Assembly (NCBI GenBank): GCA_015657505.1
Contig: JADLKE010000002.1
Coordinates: 656,674 to 720,673 of the forward strand
From: Ignavibacteria bacterium
GTDB taxonomy: Bacteria; Bacteroidota; Ignavibacteria; Tepidaquicellales; Tepidaquicellaceae
DNA length: 64,000 bases
Reading direction: 5' to 3'
The first letter of the stretch is position 1; each line of letters begins with the position of its first letter. The translations under genes and the position numbers were made by a program. The notes below the pieces were generated by a model. It was not told the origin of the DNA, did no database searches, and saw nothing but the letters and a program-made list of their open reading frames with translations. Shown here in pieces: positions 43,651-53,482 of the stretch.

Positions 43651-44748
43651 TCAGGAGCCGAGTACATCAGTGTAAAAAGATTTCGTTTCGGCTGCGCATT
43701 TATCCCAGGAGAAAAATTTCTCGCGCTCGATTCCTTTCGCGACGAGGCGGGCCCTGAGTTCTTTGTCCGAAAGAAGCGATGTCAGTTTATTGTTCAGGTC
43801 TTCCGCGGAATCGGGATTGAAGTAAAGCGCCGCGTCCGCGCCGACCTCAGGCAAAGAACTTACGTCAGACGCCACGACCGGGCATCTGTTATACATCGCC
43901 TCAATCATCGGGATTCCGAAACCTTCATACTTTGATGTGAAGATAAAAGCCGAAGCGTAGCGGTATAGGTTGGCGATTTTTACGTCGAAAGCCTCTGTAT
44001 GAATGAAATTGTCTCCGAGTCCGAGCGAATTGATTTTCTCTTTTTCCTGTTTCGTAAAAGGTCCGCCTCCACAGCAAACAAGAGCGAAATTATCCGCGAG
44101 ATTCCTGTTGAGCGAAAACAATTCCGTCATTATTCCGAAATTCTTGTAAGCGCGCCTGTCGCCGACGTAGAGCAGATACGGGCGTTCGATAATCGGCTTT
44201 CCCGGGTCTTCGTACCTTAGCGAATTGCCGTGATAAACGACCTTGATTTTCTTTCCCGCCGTATCGTACATCGACATCAGGTCGTTCTTCGTGGATTCCG
44301 ACACGCATATAATGCCGTCGGATTTTTCTATCGCTTTCTTTTTTTGCTCAACCGTTTTATCCAGCCCCGAAAAGTTTTCGCCGAGTTTTTCGTGTGTGAA
44401 ATCGTGAATCGTTATTACTCTTTTGAATTGTTTCGGAATATTAATATCGTTGAAATATGTCTGATGAAGCAGGTCGAAGTCCTGTTTGGCGGCGAATTTC
44501 TCGAAGAGCGGCTTCTGAATTATGCGTGATATCAGTTTGGTTTTCGGAACGTACCTGATTTTCCTGCCGTTGAAGACGGCGAAATCGTTACTGTGGTTCT
44601 CGAGCCCGTATTCGTTTATGAACTTTCCCATATACAGCAGAACTGCGATATCGTTCGCGGGCAGGCGTCTGATCAGTTCGTAAAAGTAACGCGTCGCGCC
44701 GCCGTATTTCTGAATAAGGAATATTTCATTGTCGAAAATGACTCTCAT
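43651..44748 (-). CDS. Family 4 glycosyltransferase
   Basis: A 365-residue GT-B enzyme: the N-terminal part IQKYGGATRYFYELIRRL, the linker VTIHDFTHEKLGE, YLLYVGDRRAYKNFGIMTEL, and the GT4 donor-site motif FTSKYEGFGIPMIEAMYNRC followed by PVVASDVSSLPEV. It transfers a sugar, possibly mannose or a related hexose, to a growing surface glycan. Its start overlaps the stop of the preceding gene by four bases. Confidence 0.92.
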   Translation of the reverse strand: MRVIFDNEIFLIQKYGGATRYFYELIRRLPANDIAVLLYMGKFINEYGLENHSNDFAVFNGRKIRYVPKTKLISRIIQKPLFEKFAAKQDFDLLHQTYFNDINIPKQFKRVITIHDFTHEKLGENFSGLDKTVEQKKKAIEKSDGIICVSESTKNDLMSMYDTAGKKIKVVYHGNSLRYEDPGKPIIERPYLLYVGDRRAYKNFGIMTELFSLNRNLADNFALVCCGGGPFTKQEKEKINSLGLGDNFIHTEAFDVKIANLYRYASAFIFTSKYEGFGIPMIEAMYNRCPVVASDVSSLPEVGADAALYFNPDSAEDLNNKLTSLLSDKELRARLVAKGIEREKFFSWDKCAAETKSFYTDVLGS

Positions 44749-45665
44749 TGCTTCTTGAAAAATTTGCCCGCGAGACCGAGCAGTTTTGACAACTTGCTTT
44801 TTTTCATTTTCCTGTAATACGTGTATTTATCCGCTTCAAAATCCGCCTCGACTTTTTCAGGATGAACGATGCCAGTGAGTTTTCCCGTCGCGATTTCGGA
44901 AAGGCTGCTCGACGTGTCCGTAGTGTGCGTAGCCTCTTCGCCGAAGCCGATGTTTCTGACGAGGTTCACGTTCGGTATAACGCTAAGGCCGTTGTTCGAC
45001 CAGACTGTCCAGACCCACTGATAGTCCCAGGTATCGAGTTGGTTGTTCTTGACGAGTTGAAAATATTTTCTGTAATGATCGCGGATTTCATTGTCGGGGA
45101 TTATTCCGCCGATATCCGAGTCATATTTTTCATCGGTGTAATTCTTTATCGAGACGTCGTATTTCGACCACGCCCTTTTCCAGGTAGCCCATCCCCAGAC
45201 GTGGCACAATCTCGAAAAATAGTATGATGCTTCTCCTCGTTTGATTCCGTCCTGAAAGTTGACGCCGCCTATGTGCATTATGTTTTCGTTTCCGCGGTAT
45301 TTTTCAAGAAGTTCGGAGCAAAGCGTGAAAAATGACTCGTCCGCGAGGCAGTCGTCCTCGAGGATAATTCCCTCGTCGACGTTATCGAAGAACCAGTTTA
45401 TGCCTTTCGTGACTCCCCGCTTGCATCCGAGGTTTGATTCGCTGAAGTTCGTGTGAAGTTCGCAGTCCCAGTCGATTTTTTTCACAACGTCGCGTGTGAT
45501 TCTGCATTTTTCATCCTCGCCCGGCTTTCCGGCGCGCGGACCGTCAGCGGACACGAACAGTTTCTTCGGCTTTATTTTCCTGATGGACTCAAAGACCTCG
45601 TACGTCGTATCCGGCCTGTTGAATATCATAAAGAGCACGGGGGTATTGAACGAAGAACTAATCAT
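44745..45665 (-). CDS. Glycosyltransferase-like protein of the GT-A fold
   Basis: A 306-residue protein with TPVLFMIFNRPDTTYEVFES, VSADGPR, ESNLGCKRGVTKGINWFF, and the DDC motif in EGIILEDDCLADESFF, as in the group annotated as nucleotide-diphospho-sugar transferase or HlpA-like. The region SRLCHVWGWATWKRAWSKYD is typical of this group. The ED-DC residues probably bind the metal and nucleotide sugar. Coupled by overlap to the genes on both sides (TAATG with the upstream FkbM gene). Acceptor unknown. Confidence 0.85.
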   Translation of the reverse strand: MISSSFNTPVLFMIFNRPDTTYEVFESIRKIKPKKLFVSADGPRAGKPGEDEKCRITRDVVKKIDWDCELHTNFSESNLGCKRGVTKGINWFFDNVDEGIILEDDCLADESFFTLCSELLEKYRGNENIMHIGGVNFQDGIKRGEASYYFSRLCHVWGWATWKRAWSKYDVSIKNYTDEKYDSDIGGIIPDNEIRDHYRKYFQLVKNNQLDTWDYQWVWTVWSNNGLSVIPNVNLVRNIGFGEEATHTTDTSSSLSEIATGKLTGIVHPEKVEADFEADKYTYYRKMKKSKLSKLLGLAGKFFKKQ

Positions 45666-46387
45666 TATAAATCGATATTATAGTCGCAATGCTTAAAGAA
45701 AAATGTATTTACTGTTTTCGCAAAAAACGAATATCCAAACTTTGAAAGAAAATTACTGATTTCTGATTTTCCTGGATTCTTTATATCAAACATTAAATCT
45801 TCTACTAAAATAAACCCTGGTTTATATTTATTCCAATTATTTGACATTAAAACATCTAGGTCGAGCGTTTCGACGTCAACGCTCATAAAATCTATTTGTT
45901 TTATTTGGGCAGGGAGATATTTATCCAATATTTCAGCCAATGTGAAAGTTTCTATTTCCTTTTTAAATATGATTTTATAACCGTCGATACCATCTCTGCT
46001 TTCTGACAATTCTTTATTAAAACTATTTAATGCCGGTTCGTTAAATGCATAATATATTAATCTATTTTTTTGTGATGAAATCGGTGTTTCCAAATTGATA
46101 TCCCTTGAACGGCTCTTGTTAAAAGCTTTCATACTACCCGGCATTGCGTCAATATTAATACCACTCCATCCAATTTTATAGAAAAAAAATGTGTTTGAAT
46201 ATTTTTTCGGGTGATAAGCTCCGACATCAACGTAAAAACCATTTCTTTTTTTCTCGAAAATTCGTTTTAAAATTGCATCTTCACCTTCTTGCGAATAATA
46301 TTTCACTGAAAAACCTTTAAAAAAACTATTATAAAAATCAACAATTTTGCGCCTCTGTTCCAGCGTGAGAATGTTCTTTAATGCCAT
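45665..46387 (-). CDS. FkbM-family methyltransferase, AT-rich
   Basis: A 240-residue FkbM-type protein: YYSQEGEDAILKRIFEKK, the SAM motif FYVDVGAYHPKKYSNTFFFY, INIDAMPGSMKAF, and the C-terminal FMSVDVETLDLDVL with PGFILVEDL. It is the first gene of the leftward glycan cluster and overlaps the next gene by one base. By eye the base composition is clearly more AT-rich than the four genes that follow it, which suggests a separate origin or recent arrival. It would methylate a sugar of the product made by this cluster. Confidence 0.88.
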   Translation of the reverse strand: MALKNILTLEQRRKIVDFYNSFFKGFSVKYYSQEGEDAILKRIFEKKRNGFYVDVGAYHPKKYSNTFFFYKIGWSGINIDAMPGSMKAFNKSRSRDINLETPISSQKNRLIYYAFNEPALNSFNKELSESRDGIDGYKIIFKKEIETFTLAEILDKYLPAQIKQIDFMSVDVETLDLDVLMSNNWNKYKPGFILVEDLMFDIKNPGKSEISNFLSKFGYSFFAKTVNTFFFKHCDYNIDL

Positions 46388-46546
46388 AGTTGGTTTTTTC
46401 TTTAATTTAAGTCTATTTATTAAAACCTTCTATTCAAAAATTGTGAAATCGTTAGTTTTGCTCCTTTAAAAATAAGTTCTTAGATATAAAAGTTTTTTTT
46501 ATTTGTTACCGCTAACTAAGAGTACTTTATTTAACATTTTTTATCC

Positions 46547-46575
46547 TTGACAAATTAAAATAAAGTAGGTAAATA
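46547..46575 (+). promoter_or_regulatory. Candidate sigma70-type promoter
   Basis: TTGACA at 46547-46552, a 17-bp spacer and TAAATA at 46570-46575, about 40 bp before the ATG of the 697-residue T9SS protein. The spacing equals that of the box before the other rightward T9SS gene at 10372. Confidence 0.5.
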
Positions 46576-46616
46576 TATACTAATTCTCTCAATCATCAAA
46601 ATCAAAGGTTTAGAAT

Positions 46617-48710
46617 ATGAAAACAATAACCTTTATCCTGGCACTAGTCTTTTCCCTTACCGGAATACTTTATTCTCAAAGCGGCTGGATTCAACAAAGC
46701 ACTGGAACTTCCAATCACATTTTGTCTTTAGCGTTTCCAAATTCAAATACAGGTTTTGCCTGCGGGTGGTACGGAACCTCGCTAAAAACGACAAACGGCG
46801 GAGATAATTGGGTTAGTGCAGGAGCGCCAAATTACGACTATCAATCGACATACTTTGTCGATGTCAATACAGGATGGATGGTCGGTCACGGAGGAGCGAT
46901 AGTAAAAACAACAAATTCGGGTCTAAACTGGTTGACACAATCAAGCGGCGTATATGTTTATCTTATGCTTGTTAACTTCATAGATGCAAATACCGGATAT
47001 GTAGCCGGATATTCCGGAACAATATTAAAGACAACAAACGGAGGCACTAATTGGTTATCTCAATCTTCGGGTGTAAGCGTAAATTTACTTTCAGTAAAAT
47101 TTGTTAACGCGAACACCGGCTATATAGCAGGAGATAACAGTACGATTATTAAGACCACGAACGGTGGTACTAATTGGATAAGTCTGGTTTACGGTATCTA
47201 TAATAATTTGGGTAAACTGTCATTCCCTAATGCAAATACAGGATGGGTACCCGGAACAAACGGACTGGTATATAAAACAACAAACGGTGGAAATCTTTGG
47301 ACAGTACAGGGCAGTGGAAATCCAAATTACTTTGTCTCGGCAAATTTCTTAAATACATACACCGGTTACATTTCGGGCGCAAATGGGAATGTTTTAAAAA
47401 CAACGAACGGTGGGGCTTCATACGAAACTCAAACAACCGTTACAAACAACGAACTGCATTGGATATATTTTATTAATCCTCAGACCGGCTGGTCTTGCGG
47501 GTACTATGGAACGATTATTAAAACAACTAACGGTGGAGCGTCAGTGCAATTACCTGCTACGCCAATTTTAATTTCACCGGAAAATCATTCAACAGATCTA
47601 TCAACAACGCCTACGTTAAAATGGAATACATCCACTTATGCAACGTCATATTTATATCAAATATCTTCCACATCAATTTTTAACAACATTGTTGATTCAG
47701 GTACTGTCACATCAACGCAGAAAACAATTGCAATCGGAAAATTGAGTCCCGCTTACACTTATTTCTGGAGAGTCTGTGCAAAGAACAGCAGCGGAACAAG
47801 CAACTGGTCAACGGTGTGGGATTTTTCAACAACGGCGGGTCCAAACGCGCCGTTTTTATTATCGCCGGCAAACCTATCAACCAATATTCCATTAACACCC
47901 ACGTTAACCTGGACGGTAGTATCAGGAGCGACAACTTATCTTATACAGATTGCAAGCAATTCCGGTTTTACCACAATCGTGGATTCTATTACCTCGCCTA
48001 CGAGCCAGAGGATTGTTCCTTCGGGTAAGTTAAGTTTAAGCAGTACATACTTCTGGCGCGTAAGGGCTTACAACAGCATTACTGTCGGTCCCTGGTCCGA
48101 AGTCTGGAGTTTCAGCACCGCGGGACTGCCTGCGGTTCCTGTTCTGGTATCCCCTCCGAACGGAGCGCTGGCTGTTCAGAAGACACCTTTAATGGACTGG
48201 AATGATGCCACAGACGCAATAAGTTATACAATTCAGATTTCTACAATATCAAATTTCGTTGTAATTACCGACTCCGCTACGGTCACATCTTCGCAATATC
48301 AGGTGCCTCCGGGCAAGCTTTTTGATTGGGTTACGTACTTCTGGCGTGTAAAATCAAATAACGCTTACGGTTCAAGCAACTGGACGGCGGTATGGATGTT
48401 CACCGTTTATCCCGACTTCGTGAATATGATATCAGGCGAGATTCCGAATTCGTTCAAACTTCACGGAAACTATCCGAATCCTTTTAATCCGTCGACAAAA
48501 ATCAGGTTTGACGTTCCGCGTCTTTCGGATGTCAAACTAATAGTTTATGACGCTCTCGGACGCGAAATTGAACGGCTCCATCAGGGAAACATTCCCGCGG
48601 GAAAATATGAATTCACCTGGAATGCCGAAAAACAATCAAGCGGCATTTATTACGCGCGGCTTATATCAAAAGATTACAATGAAATTAAACGAATGGTACT
48701 GCTTAAATAA
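46617..48710 (+). CDS. T9SS-secreted protein with YCF48 repeats and fibronectin-like domains
   Basis: A 697-residue exported protein. The signal peptide is about residues 1-20 (LTGILYSQ). Residues 22-315 carry seven near-identical repeats of about 42 residues, each with NANTGY.AG and KTTNGGTNW turns, forming a likely seven-bladed beta propeller. Three fibronectin III-like domains follow (about 318-605), each with a SP.N...... P.L.W start and a FWRV strand. The last 85 residues are a type A sorting domain (LHGNYPNPFNPSTKIRF, VYDALGREIERLHQG, SSGIYYARLIS, KRMVLLK). Secreted or surface-bound, partner unknown. A bidirectional terminator follows. Confidence 0.9.
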   Translation: MKTITFILALVFSLTGILYSQSGWIQQSTGTSNHILSLAFPNSNTGFACGWYGTSLKTTNGGDNWVSAGAPNYDYQSTYFVDVNTGWMVGHGGAIVKTTNSGLNWLTQSSGVYVYLMLVNFIDANTGYVAGYSGTILKTTNGGTNWLSQSSGVSVNLLSVKFVNANTGYIAGDNSTIIKTTNGGTNWISLVYGIYNNLGKLSFPNANTGWVPGTNGLVYKTTNGGNLWTVQGSGNPNYFVSANFLNTYTGYISGANGNVLKTTNGGASYETQTTVTNNELHWIYFINPQTGWSCGYYGTIIKTTNGGASVQLPATPILISPENHSTDLSTTPTLKWNTSTYATSYLYQISSTSIFNNIVDSGTVTSTQKTIAIGKLSPAYTYFWRVCAKNSSGTSNWSTVWDFSTTAGPNAPFLLSPANLSTNIPLTPTLTWTVVSGATTYLIQIASNSGFTTIVDSITSPTSQRIVPSGKLSLSSTYFWRVRAYNSITVGPWSEVWSFSTAGLPAVPVLVSPPNGALAVQKTPLMDWNDATDAISYTIQISTISNFVVITDSATVTSSQYQVPPGKLFDWVTYFWRVKSNNAYGSSNWTAVWMFTVYPDFVNMISGEIPNSFKLHGNYPNPFNPSTKIRFDVPRLSDVKLIVYDALGREIERLHQGNIPAGKYEFTWNAEKQSSGIYYARLISKDYNEIKRMVLLK

Positions 48711-48726
48711 TCAATGATTTGAATTT

Positions 48727-48761
48727 AAAAAGCCTTTCATTTTACTATGAAAGGCTTTTTT
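48727..48761. terminator. Bidirectional intrinsic terminator
   Basis: A 13-bp perfect stem AAAAGCCTTTCAT / ATGAAAGGCTTTT with a six-base loop, A-rich on the left and T-rich on the right. It sits between the convergent T9SS gene and flippase gene and can end both. Confidence 0.93.
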
Positions 48762-48780
48762 TATGAGTACGCAAAATTCT

Positions 48781-50277
48781 TTATCTGCCTTTAATCCTGT
48801 TCAGAACAAAATTGTAATAAACTTCAATCCGCTGATTAATATCTTCCGATATTTTCGTGAAGTAAACAAGAGCAACAAATATAACCGTTGTAACCGAACT
48901 GCGAACAAATATATCGGCATAAACATTATTAATTTGAGGAAAATAATTCCCTATCAGAAAACAAACTGCGGATATGAGAATTATGACAGGCTGCCTGTAA
49001 CTCAACGGATTCATCTTGTAATTGAAATACAGGAAAAGACTTTTTATCAGGTTAAACACGAAGAACGTTACAACGAGTGCAGCGGCGGCGCCTATACCGC
49101 CCCATACGGGAATCAATATTAAATTCATGATAACACTGATAACGAACAGGATGACGTTGAAAAACGCGTCATACCTGAACTTGCTTGAGTTTGCAATGAT
49201 TTCAGAATTAATTCCTACGGATACGTCAATTAGAATCGCTATACCTATGAAGTAAAACAACCCGAAGTTATCAATATATTCCGGCTTGTTGAGAAGCAGA
49301 AACAGGTTATGCTTGTTTATAAGCACGCCGATATATATAAGAAGACCTATTATCAATTGTATGATTGACGTCTGCTTGTATATTTCGTTAATCTTCTGAA
49401 TATTATTTTCTTTCCAGGACGTTGATATTATCGGCACTGAAATTCTCGCAAGGGCTTTCATTGGAATGTAGATAACCGTCGCGATGTACAGGTACAATGA
49501 ATAAACCCCTACAATGCTTAGTCCTATCATCGAACCAATCATTATAATATCCACCTTCTGCCCTACGAACATCGCCGCGCCTGACATTAGGTTGTAAAGC
49601 CCGTACCTTAATAAATCTATAAACTTGTCTTTCTTTATTTTTCCGAAAGAGAAGCCGATTATAAATTCATTGGATTTGACGAACTGGATAAAAAGAAGGA
49701 TTGACACCGCGAGATATGTACACACATAAAAATACACGAAAGCGTCAAAATTAAACACCTTAAATATGTAAAGTACAATCCCCAATATCGTCAAAAACCT
49801 CAATCCGATTTCCCTTAAGAACGTAGCCCAAACAGTCTTATACACTACACGTACAAGCGCCTCAAGTATATTGAATAACATTGAGAAGAGTGATAATGGC
49901 AGAAGTGTATAATAAAAATCAGTGAATAATTTTGATTTTTCGATATACGCGCCGATAATAAGGTCACGGAATATCAGGTACGCGACGGATGTAATAATAA
50001 ATCCTGCAGTACCGATGAACACAACGTACGAAAGGAATTCCTCGTGCCTCCGATCGTCAGCCTTGAAAAAAGGAAAGTATCTCGTGATTCCGTTTACGAG
50101 TCCTACTGCAGCAAACTGGACATAAATGAATGAAACGCTTACCAGCAGTTGTATCAACCCGAATTGTTCGGTCGTGAAGAAAGCGGGGAAGAGTATTATT
50201 ATGTTTATGTATCCCAGCACTACGCCGGCATAGGATATTATTGAATTCTTGACCGCCTGCTCTCTTACTATTCCCAA
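48781..50277 (-). CDS. Wzx-like polysaccharide flippase
   Basis: A 498-residue integral membrane protein of the MOP/polysaccharide biosynthesis superfamily with about 14 hydrophobic segments (for example VLGYINIIILFPAFFT, FIYVQFAAVGLVNGIT, YSLYLYIATVIYIPM, AAALVVTFFVFNLIKSLFLY). It would flip a lipid-linked oligosaccharide across the cytoplasmic membrane. It lies on the same strand as the glycan genes at 42-46 kb but is separated from them by the T9SS gene, so cooperation is likely but not an operon. Confidence 0.88.
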   Translation of the reverse strand: MGIVREQAVKNSIISYAGVVLGYINIIILFPAFFTTEQFGLIQLLVSVSFIYVQFAAVGLVNGITRYFPFFKADDRRHEEFLSYVVFIGTAGFIITSVAYLIFRDLIIGAYIEKSKLFTDFYYTLLPLSLFSMLFNILEALVRVVYKTVWATFLREIGLRFLTILGIVLYIFKVFNFDAFVYFYVCTYLAVSILLFIQFVKSNEFIIGFSFGKIKKDKFIDLLRYGLYNLMSGAAMFVGQKVDIIMIGSMIGLSIVGVYSLYLYIATVIYIPMKALARISVPIISTSWKENNIQKINEIYKQTSIIQLIIGLLIYIGVLINKHNLFLLLNKPEYIDNFGLFYFIGIAILIDVSVGINSEIIANSSKFRYDAFFNVILFVISVIMNLILIPVWGGIGAAAALVVTFFVFNLIKSLFLYFNYKMNPLSYRQPVIILISAVCFLIGNYFPQINNVYADIFVRSSVTTVIFVALVYFTKISEDINQRIEVYYNFVLNRIKGR

Positions 50278-50783
50278 ATTTTTCCGCCTGTTTTACTGTT
50301 TTTATTCATCGATGTTAAAACTAATATATACGGAGGGGAGAATAAAGGAAGAATCTTTAATACAGAAATCAGGAGTTAGAAGTTAGTAGTTAGAAGTTGT
50401 AAGTTAGTGTTAAGACTTCTGAAATATTATTTCTGTAATCTCTTTTATAACCCCGTCTTTTAAGGCGGGGTGAAGGACGAACAAACCAAATGGACTTTAG
50501 TCCTCAATAAAAAAACCTGCGGGCTAAAGCCCGTCTTTTATGACATTCTTTTGCCCCACTCTGAAGAGTGGGGTTAGTATTTGTGTTTGCAGTCTTTCAG
50601 ATGGTGTTTTCGGATGTCTGATTAGAAGTAAGGTTTAATGAGCACTGTTTCCGCGTTCATTGCATTCCGGCTTGTCGGGATAACCGCTTACATTATACCC
50701 TCTTGATTCTGTAATAGAATTTCTTCCTTTTAACAGATATGATTTAGTTTTACATTCAAAAAACCTAATCGGATTCAGGAACT
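50278..50783. repeat. 506-bp gene-free region with heptamers and four different hairpins
   Basis: Heptamer repeats (TTAGAAG/TTAGTAG) run from 50374 to 50410. Then come four small palindromes: 50451-50470 (CCCCGTC...GGCGGGG), 50492-50503 (GGACTTTAGTCC), 50521-50532 (GGGCTAAAGCCC) and 50553-50572 (CCCCACTCTGAAGAGTGGGG). They have unlike sequences but a similar size and short loops, the pattern of REP-type repeats. The 200 bp before radA hold nothing else I can name. Confidence 0.8.
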
Positions 50784-52157
50784 ATGGCCTCAAAGTTAAA
50801 AGTGAATTACATTTGCCAGAACTGCGGATACGTTTCTCCGAGATGGATTGGCAAATGCCCGTCCTGCGAACAGTGGAACACGATGATCGAAACTATCACG
50901 GAGTCGAAGAAGACAAAATCGGGAAAGGAAACATCCGCGAGAAGCGTTCAGGCAAGCATCAAGCCGCTTCATCACATAAAACATGAGTACGACGGAAACC
51001 GCACGGCTTCCGGCATCGGCGAACTCGACCGCGTTCTCGGCGGCGGAATAGTGCAGGGCGCGGTTATGCTCATAGGCGGCGACCCGGGAATCGGCAAGTC
51101 AACCCTTATGCTACAGATTTCGGGCAACCTGAAAGACAAGAAACTTCTGTACGTCAGCGGAGAGGAATCGCCCGCGCAAATCAAGATGCGCGCCGACAGG
51201 CTCGGTCTAACGCTTGAAAATTTTCTCGTGCTTCCCGAAACGAATCTCGACACTGTTATTGCTGCTATCGAAGCTGAAAGCCCCGATTTCGTCGTCATAG
51301 ATTCCATTCAGACGGTTTTCATTCCCGAACTCGACAGTTCTCCGGGAACAATAACTCAATTGCGCGAATCCGCTTCACTGCTGATTCGCACGGCGAAGTC
51401 AACAAACATTCCAATATTTTTAGTCGGGCACATCACGAAGGACGGCTCGATAGCGGGTCCGAAAACAATCGAGCACATGGTTGACGTAGTGCTGCAGTTC
51501 GAAGGCGAGCGCACGCATTTTTACAGAGTGCTTCGCGGAATCAAGAACAGGTTCGGCTCAACGAACGAAATTGGCATTTTCGAAATGACCGAGAAAGGGC
51601 TTAAGGAGGTTCCGAATCCAAGCGAAGTTTTTCTGTCGCAAAGGAATTACGGAGCGTCGGGCTGCGTCATATCATCGGCGATTGAAGGCACGAGACCGAT
51701 TCTGATTGAAGTTCAGGCGCTTGTGTGCACTTCGTCGTATGGAGTGCCCCAGAGGACTGCCATGGGATTCGATTACAAGAGGCTAAGCATTCTGATAGCC
51801 GTGATTGAGAAGAAACTCGGCGTTTACCTTAACAAGCACGATATATTTTTGAACATAGCGGGCGGAGTGAGAATTGACGAGACCTCGGTTGACCTCGCGG
51901 CTTCGATGAGCATTTATTCGTCATACAGGGACATACCCGCGGATTCCGAAACCGTCGTTATCGGCGAAGTCGGACTCGCGGGAGAGATAAGAACTATCGG
52001 AAACATTGAAAAAAGAATTAACGAGGCCGAAAAACTCGGGTTCAAAAGAATAATCCTTCCAAAGAACAACATAAAAAATCTGAACACGAAGAAATATAAG
52101 ATACAAATCGTGGGCGTGGACAGGATAAAGGAAGCGGCGGAAGCGATTATCAGTTAG
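50784..52157 (+). CDS. radA: DNA repair protein RadA
   Basis: A 457-residue RecA-like ATPase that promotes branch migration during recombination. N-terminal zinc finger CQNCGYVSPRWIGKCPSCEQ, Walker A IGGDPGIGKSTLML, the RadA-specific motif KNRFGSTNEIG, Walker B DFVVIDSIQTV, and a C-terminal Lon-protease-like domain (GGVRIDETSVDLAASMSIYS). Full length. The stop codon TAG is immediately followed by, and partly built from, the CAATTA-type heptamer repeat. Confidence 0.96.
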   Translation: MASKLKVNYICQNCGYVSPRWIGKCPSCEQWNTMIETITESKKTKSGKETSARSVQASIKPLHHIKHEYDGNRTASGIGELDRVLGGGIVQGAVMLIGGDPGIGKSTLMLQISGNLKDKKLLYVSGEESPAQIKMRADRLGLTLENFLVLPETNLDTVIAAIEAESPDFVVIDSIQTVFIPELDSSPGTITQLRESASLLIRTAKSTNIPIFLVGHITKDGSIAGPKTIEHMVDVVLQFEGERTHFYRVLRGIKNRFGSTNEIGIFEMTEKGLKEVPNPSEVFLSQRNYGASGCVISSAIEGTRPILIEVQALVCTSSYGVPQRTAMGFDYKRLSILIAVIEKKLGVYLNKHDIFLNIAGGVRIDETSVDLAASMSIYSSYRDIPADSETVVIGEVGLAGEIRTIGNIEKRINEAEKLGFKRIILPKNNIKNLNTKKYKIQIVGVDRIKEAAEAIIS

Positions 52158-52459
52158 CAATTAACAAATAGCAGATAACAATTAACAGTTGGCAGTTCGT
52201 ATATGTCTGTTTTGATTAAAGTAATACATAAACAAAACTATTTTAACATATTGCTTGATTTGAATTCAATATTACACCGTAAAACATGAAAGTTGCTTTT
52301 TAAAATAATTGTTGTTGAGATACCCGAATAAGAAATTTTCATATGGATTTTAATGTTAGAAATAATTGTTAGATTATATGTTCAAATTAGATATTTCCAC
52401 TTGGTTCTTATTGATAGAAATAAATGTTAATCGTTATCTGTTAACCGTTAATTGAAAAA
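52158..52459. repeat. 302-bp gap with heptamer repeats at both ends
   Basis: CAATTAACAAATAGCAGATA and similar units run from the radA stop to about 52195, and GTTAATCGTTATCTGTTAACC with GTTAATTG reaches the fbp start codon. In the middle a unit TAGAAATAA(T/A)TGTTA occurs twice (about 52355 and 52414). The fbp 5' untranslated region is thus made largely of repeats; no ribosome-binding site can be picked out. Confidence 0.65.
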
Positions 52460-53482
52460 ATGCTTAACAAACTTCAAACACTTTACAGGCACATAATTGA
52501 GGAAGAGCGGAAGATTCCCGAAGCGACCGGGCAGTTATCGGATTTGCTCGGCGACATCGCACTCGCATGCAAGGTAATTTCCCTCGAAGTAAACCGCGCT
52601 GGGCTTATTGACATTCTCGGGATGACGGGCGAAAAGAACGTACAAGGCGAGGAAGTAAAGAAACTCGACGATTACGCAAACACGCTGCTGAAGAGAATAA
52701 TGCAAATGGGCGGACACGCCTGCGCGTTGTGCTCGGAAGAGGAAGAGACTTTCGTTCCAATCGACGAGGTTTACAACGATTTTTCACACAAGTACATCGT
52801 TCATTTCGATCCTCTCGACGGCTCGTCGAACATAGACGCGAACATATCAATCGGAACAATTTTTTCGATATACAAAAGAATATCAACGAAAGGACCCGGT
52901 ACTATTGAGGACTGCCTGCAGCCCGGCTACAGGCAGGTCGCGGCGGGCTACGTCGTTTACGGTTCGAGCACGATAATGGTTTACACGGCGGGAAAGGGCG
53001 TGCACGGATTCACGCTCGACCCGTCCGTCGGCGAATTTCTTCTTTCATACCGGAACATGACAACACCGAAAAAATCGAAAACGTATTCCGCAAACGAAGG
53101 CAACTACGGCAAGTGGTCTTCGGGAATGCGGAAGTACATCGATTACCTCAAGGCGTCCGACGGCAAGACGGGAAGACCGTACTCTTCAAGGTATGTCGGC
53201 TCACTCGTAGCGGACTTTCACAGAAATCTTCTTTACGGAGGCATCTTCATATATCCCGCGGATGAAAAAAACAGGAACGGAAAACTCCGCCTCATGTACG
53301 AAGCGAATCCGCTCGCGTTCATAGTCGAACAGGCAGGCGGCAGAGCGACGAACGGGGAGAAGAGAATCCTCGATATACAGCCCGAAAGCCTTCATCAGCG
53401 CACGCCGCTTTTCATCGGCAGCGAAGATGACGTAGTGCAGGCGGAAAAATTCCTCCTCTTCGAAAACGGAAAAGAGTTTTAA
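52460..53482 (+). CDS. fbp: Fructose-1,6-bisphosphatase, class I
   Basis: A 340-residue enzyme that hydrolyses fructose-1,6-bisphosphate to fructose-6-phosphate in gluconeogenesis. The metal-binding motif [20 protein letters not shown] is complete, with [34 protein letters not shown] and [19 protein letters not shown]. Length is typical of class I. It follows radA on the same strand. Confidence 0.96.
   Translation: MLNKLQTLYRHIIEEERKIPEATGQLSDLLGDIALACKVISLEVNRAGLIDILGMTGEKNVQGEEVKKLDDYANTLLKRIMQMGGHACALCSEEEETFVPIDEVYNDFSHKYIVHFDPLDGSSNIDANISIGTIFSIYKRISTKGPGTIEDCLQPGYRQVAAGYVVYGSSTIMVYTAGKGVHGFTLDPSVGEFLLSYRNMTTPKKSKTYSANEGNYGKWSSGMRKYIDYLKASDGKTGRPYSSRYVGSLVADFHRNLLYGGIFIYPADEKNRNGKLRLMYEANPLAFIVEQAGGRATNGEKRILDIQPESLHQRTPLFIGSEDDVVQAEKFLLFENGKEF

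Noticed and set aside
46617-48710. Photosystem II stability factor (YCF48) as evidence for photosynthesis
   Set aside because: YCF48-type repeats are widespread in secreted proteins of non-phototrophic Ignavibacteria; no photosynthesis gene is in the window and the protein ends in a T9SS sorting domain.
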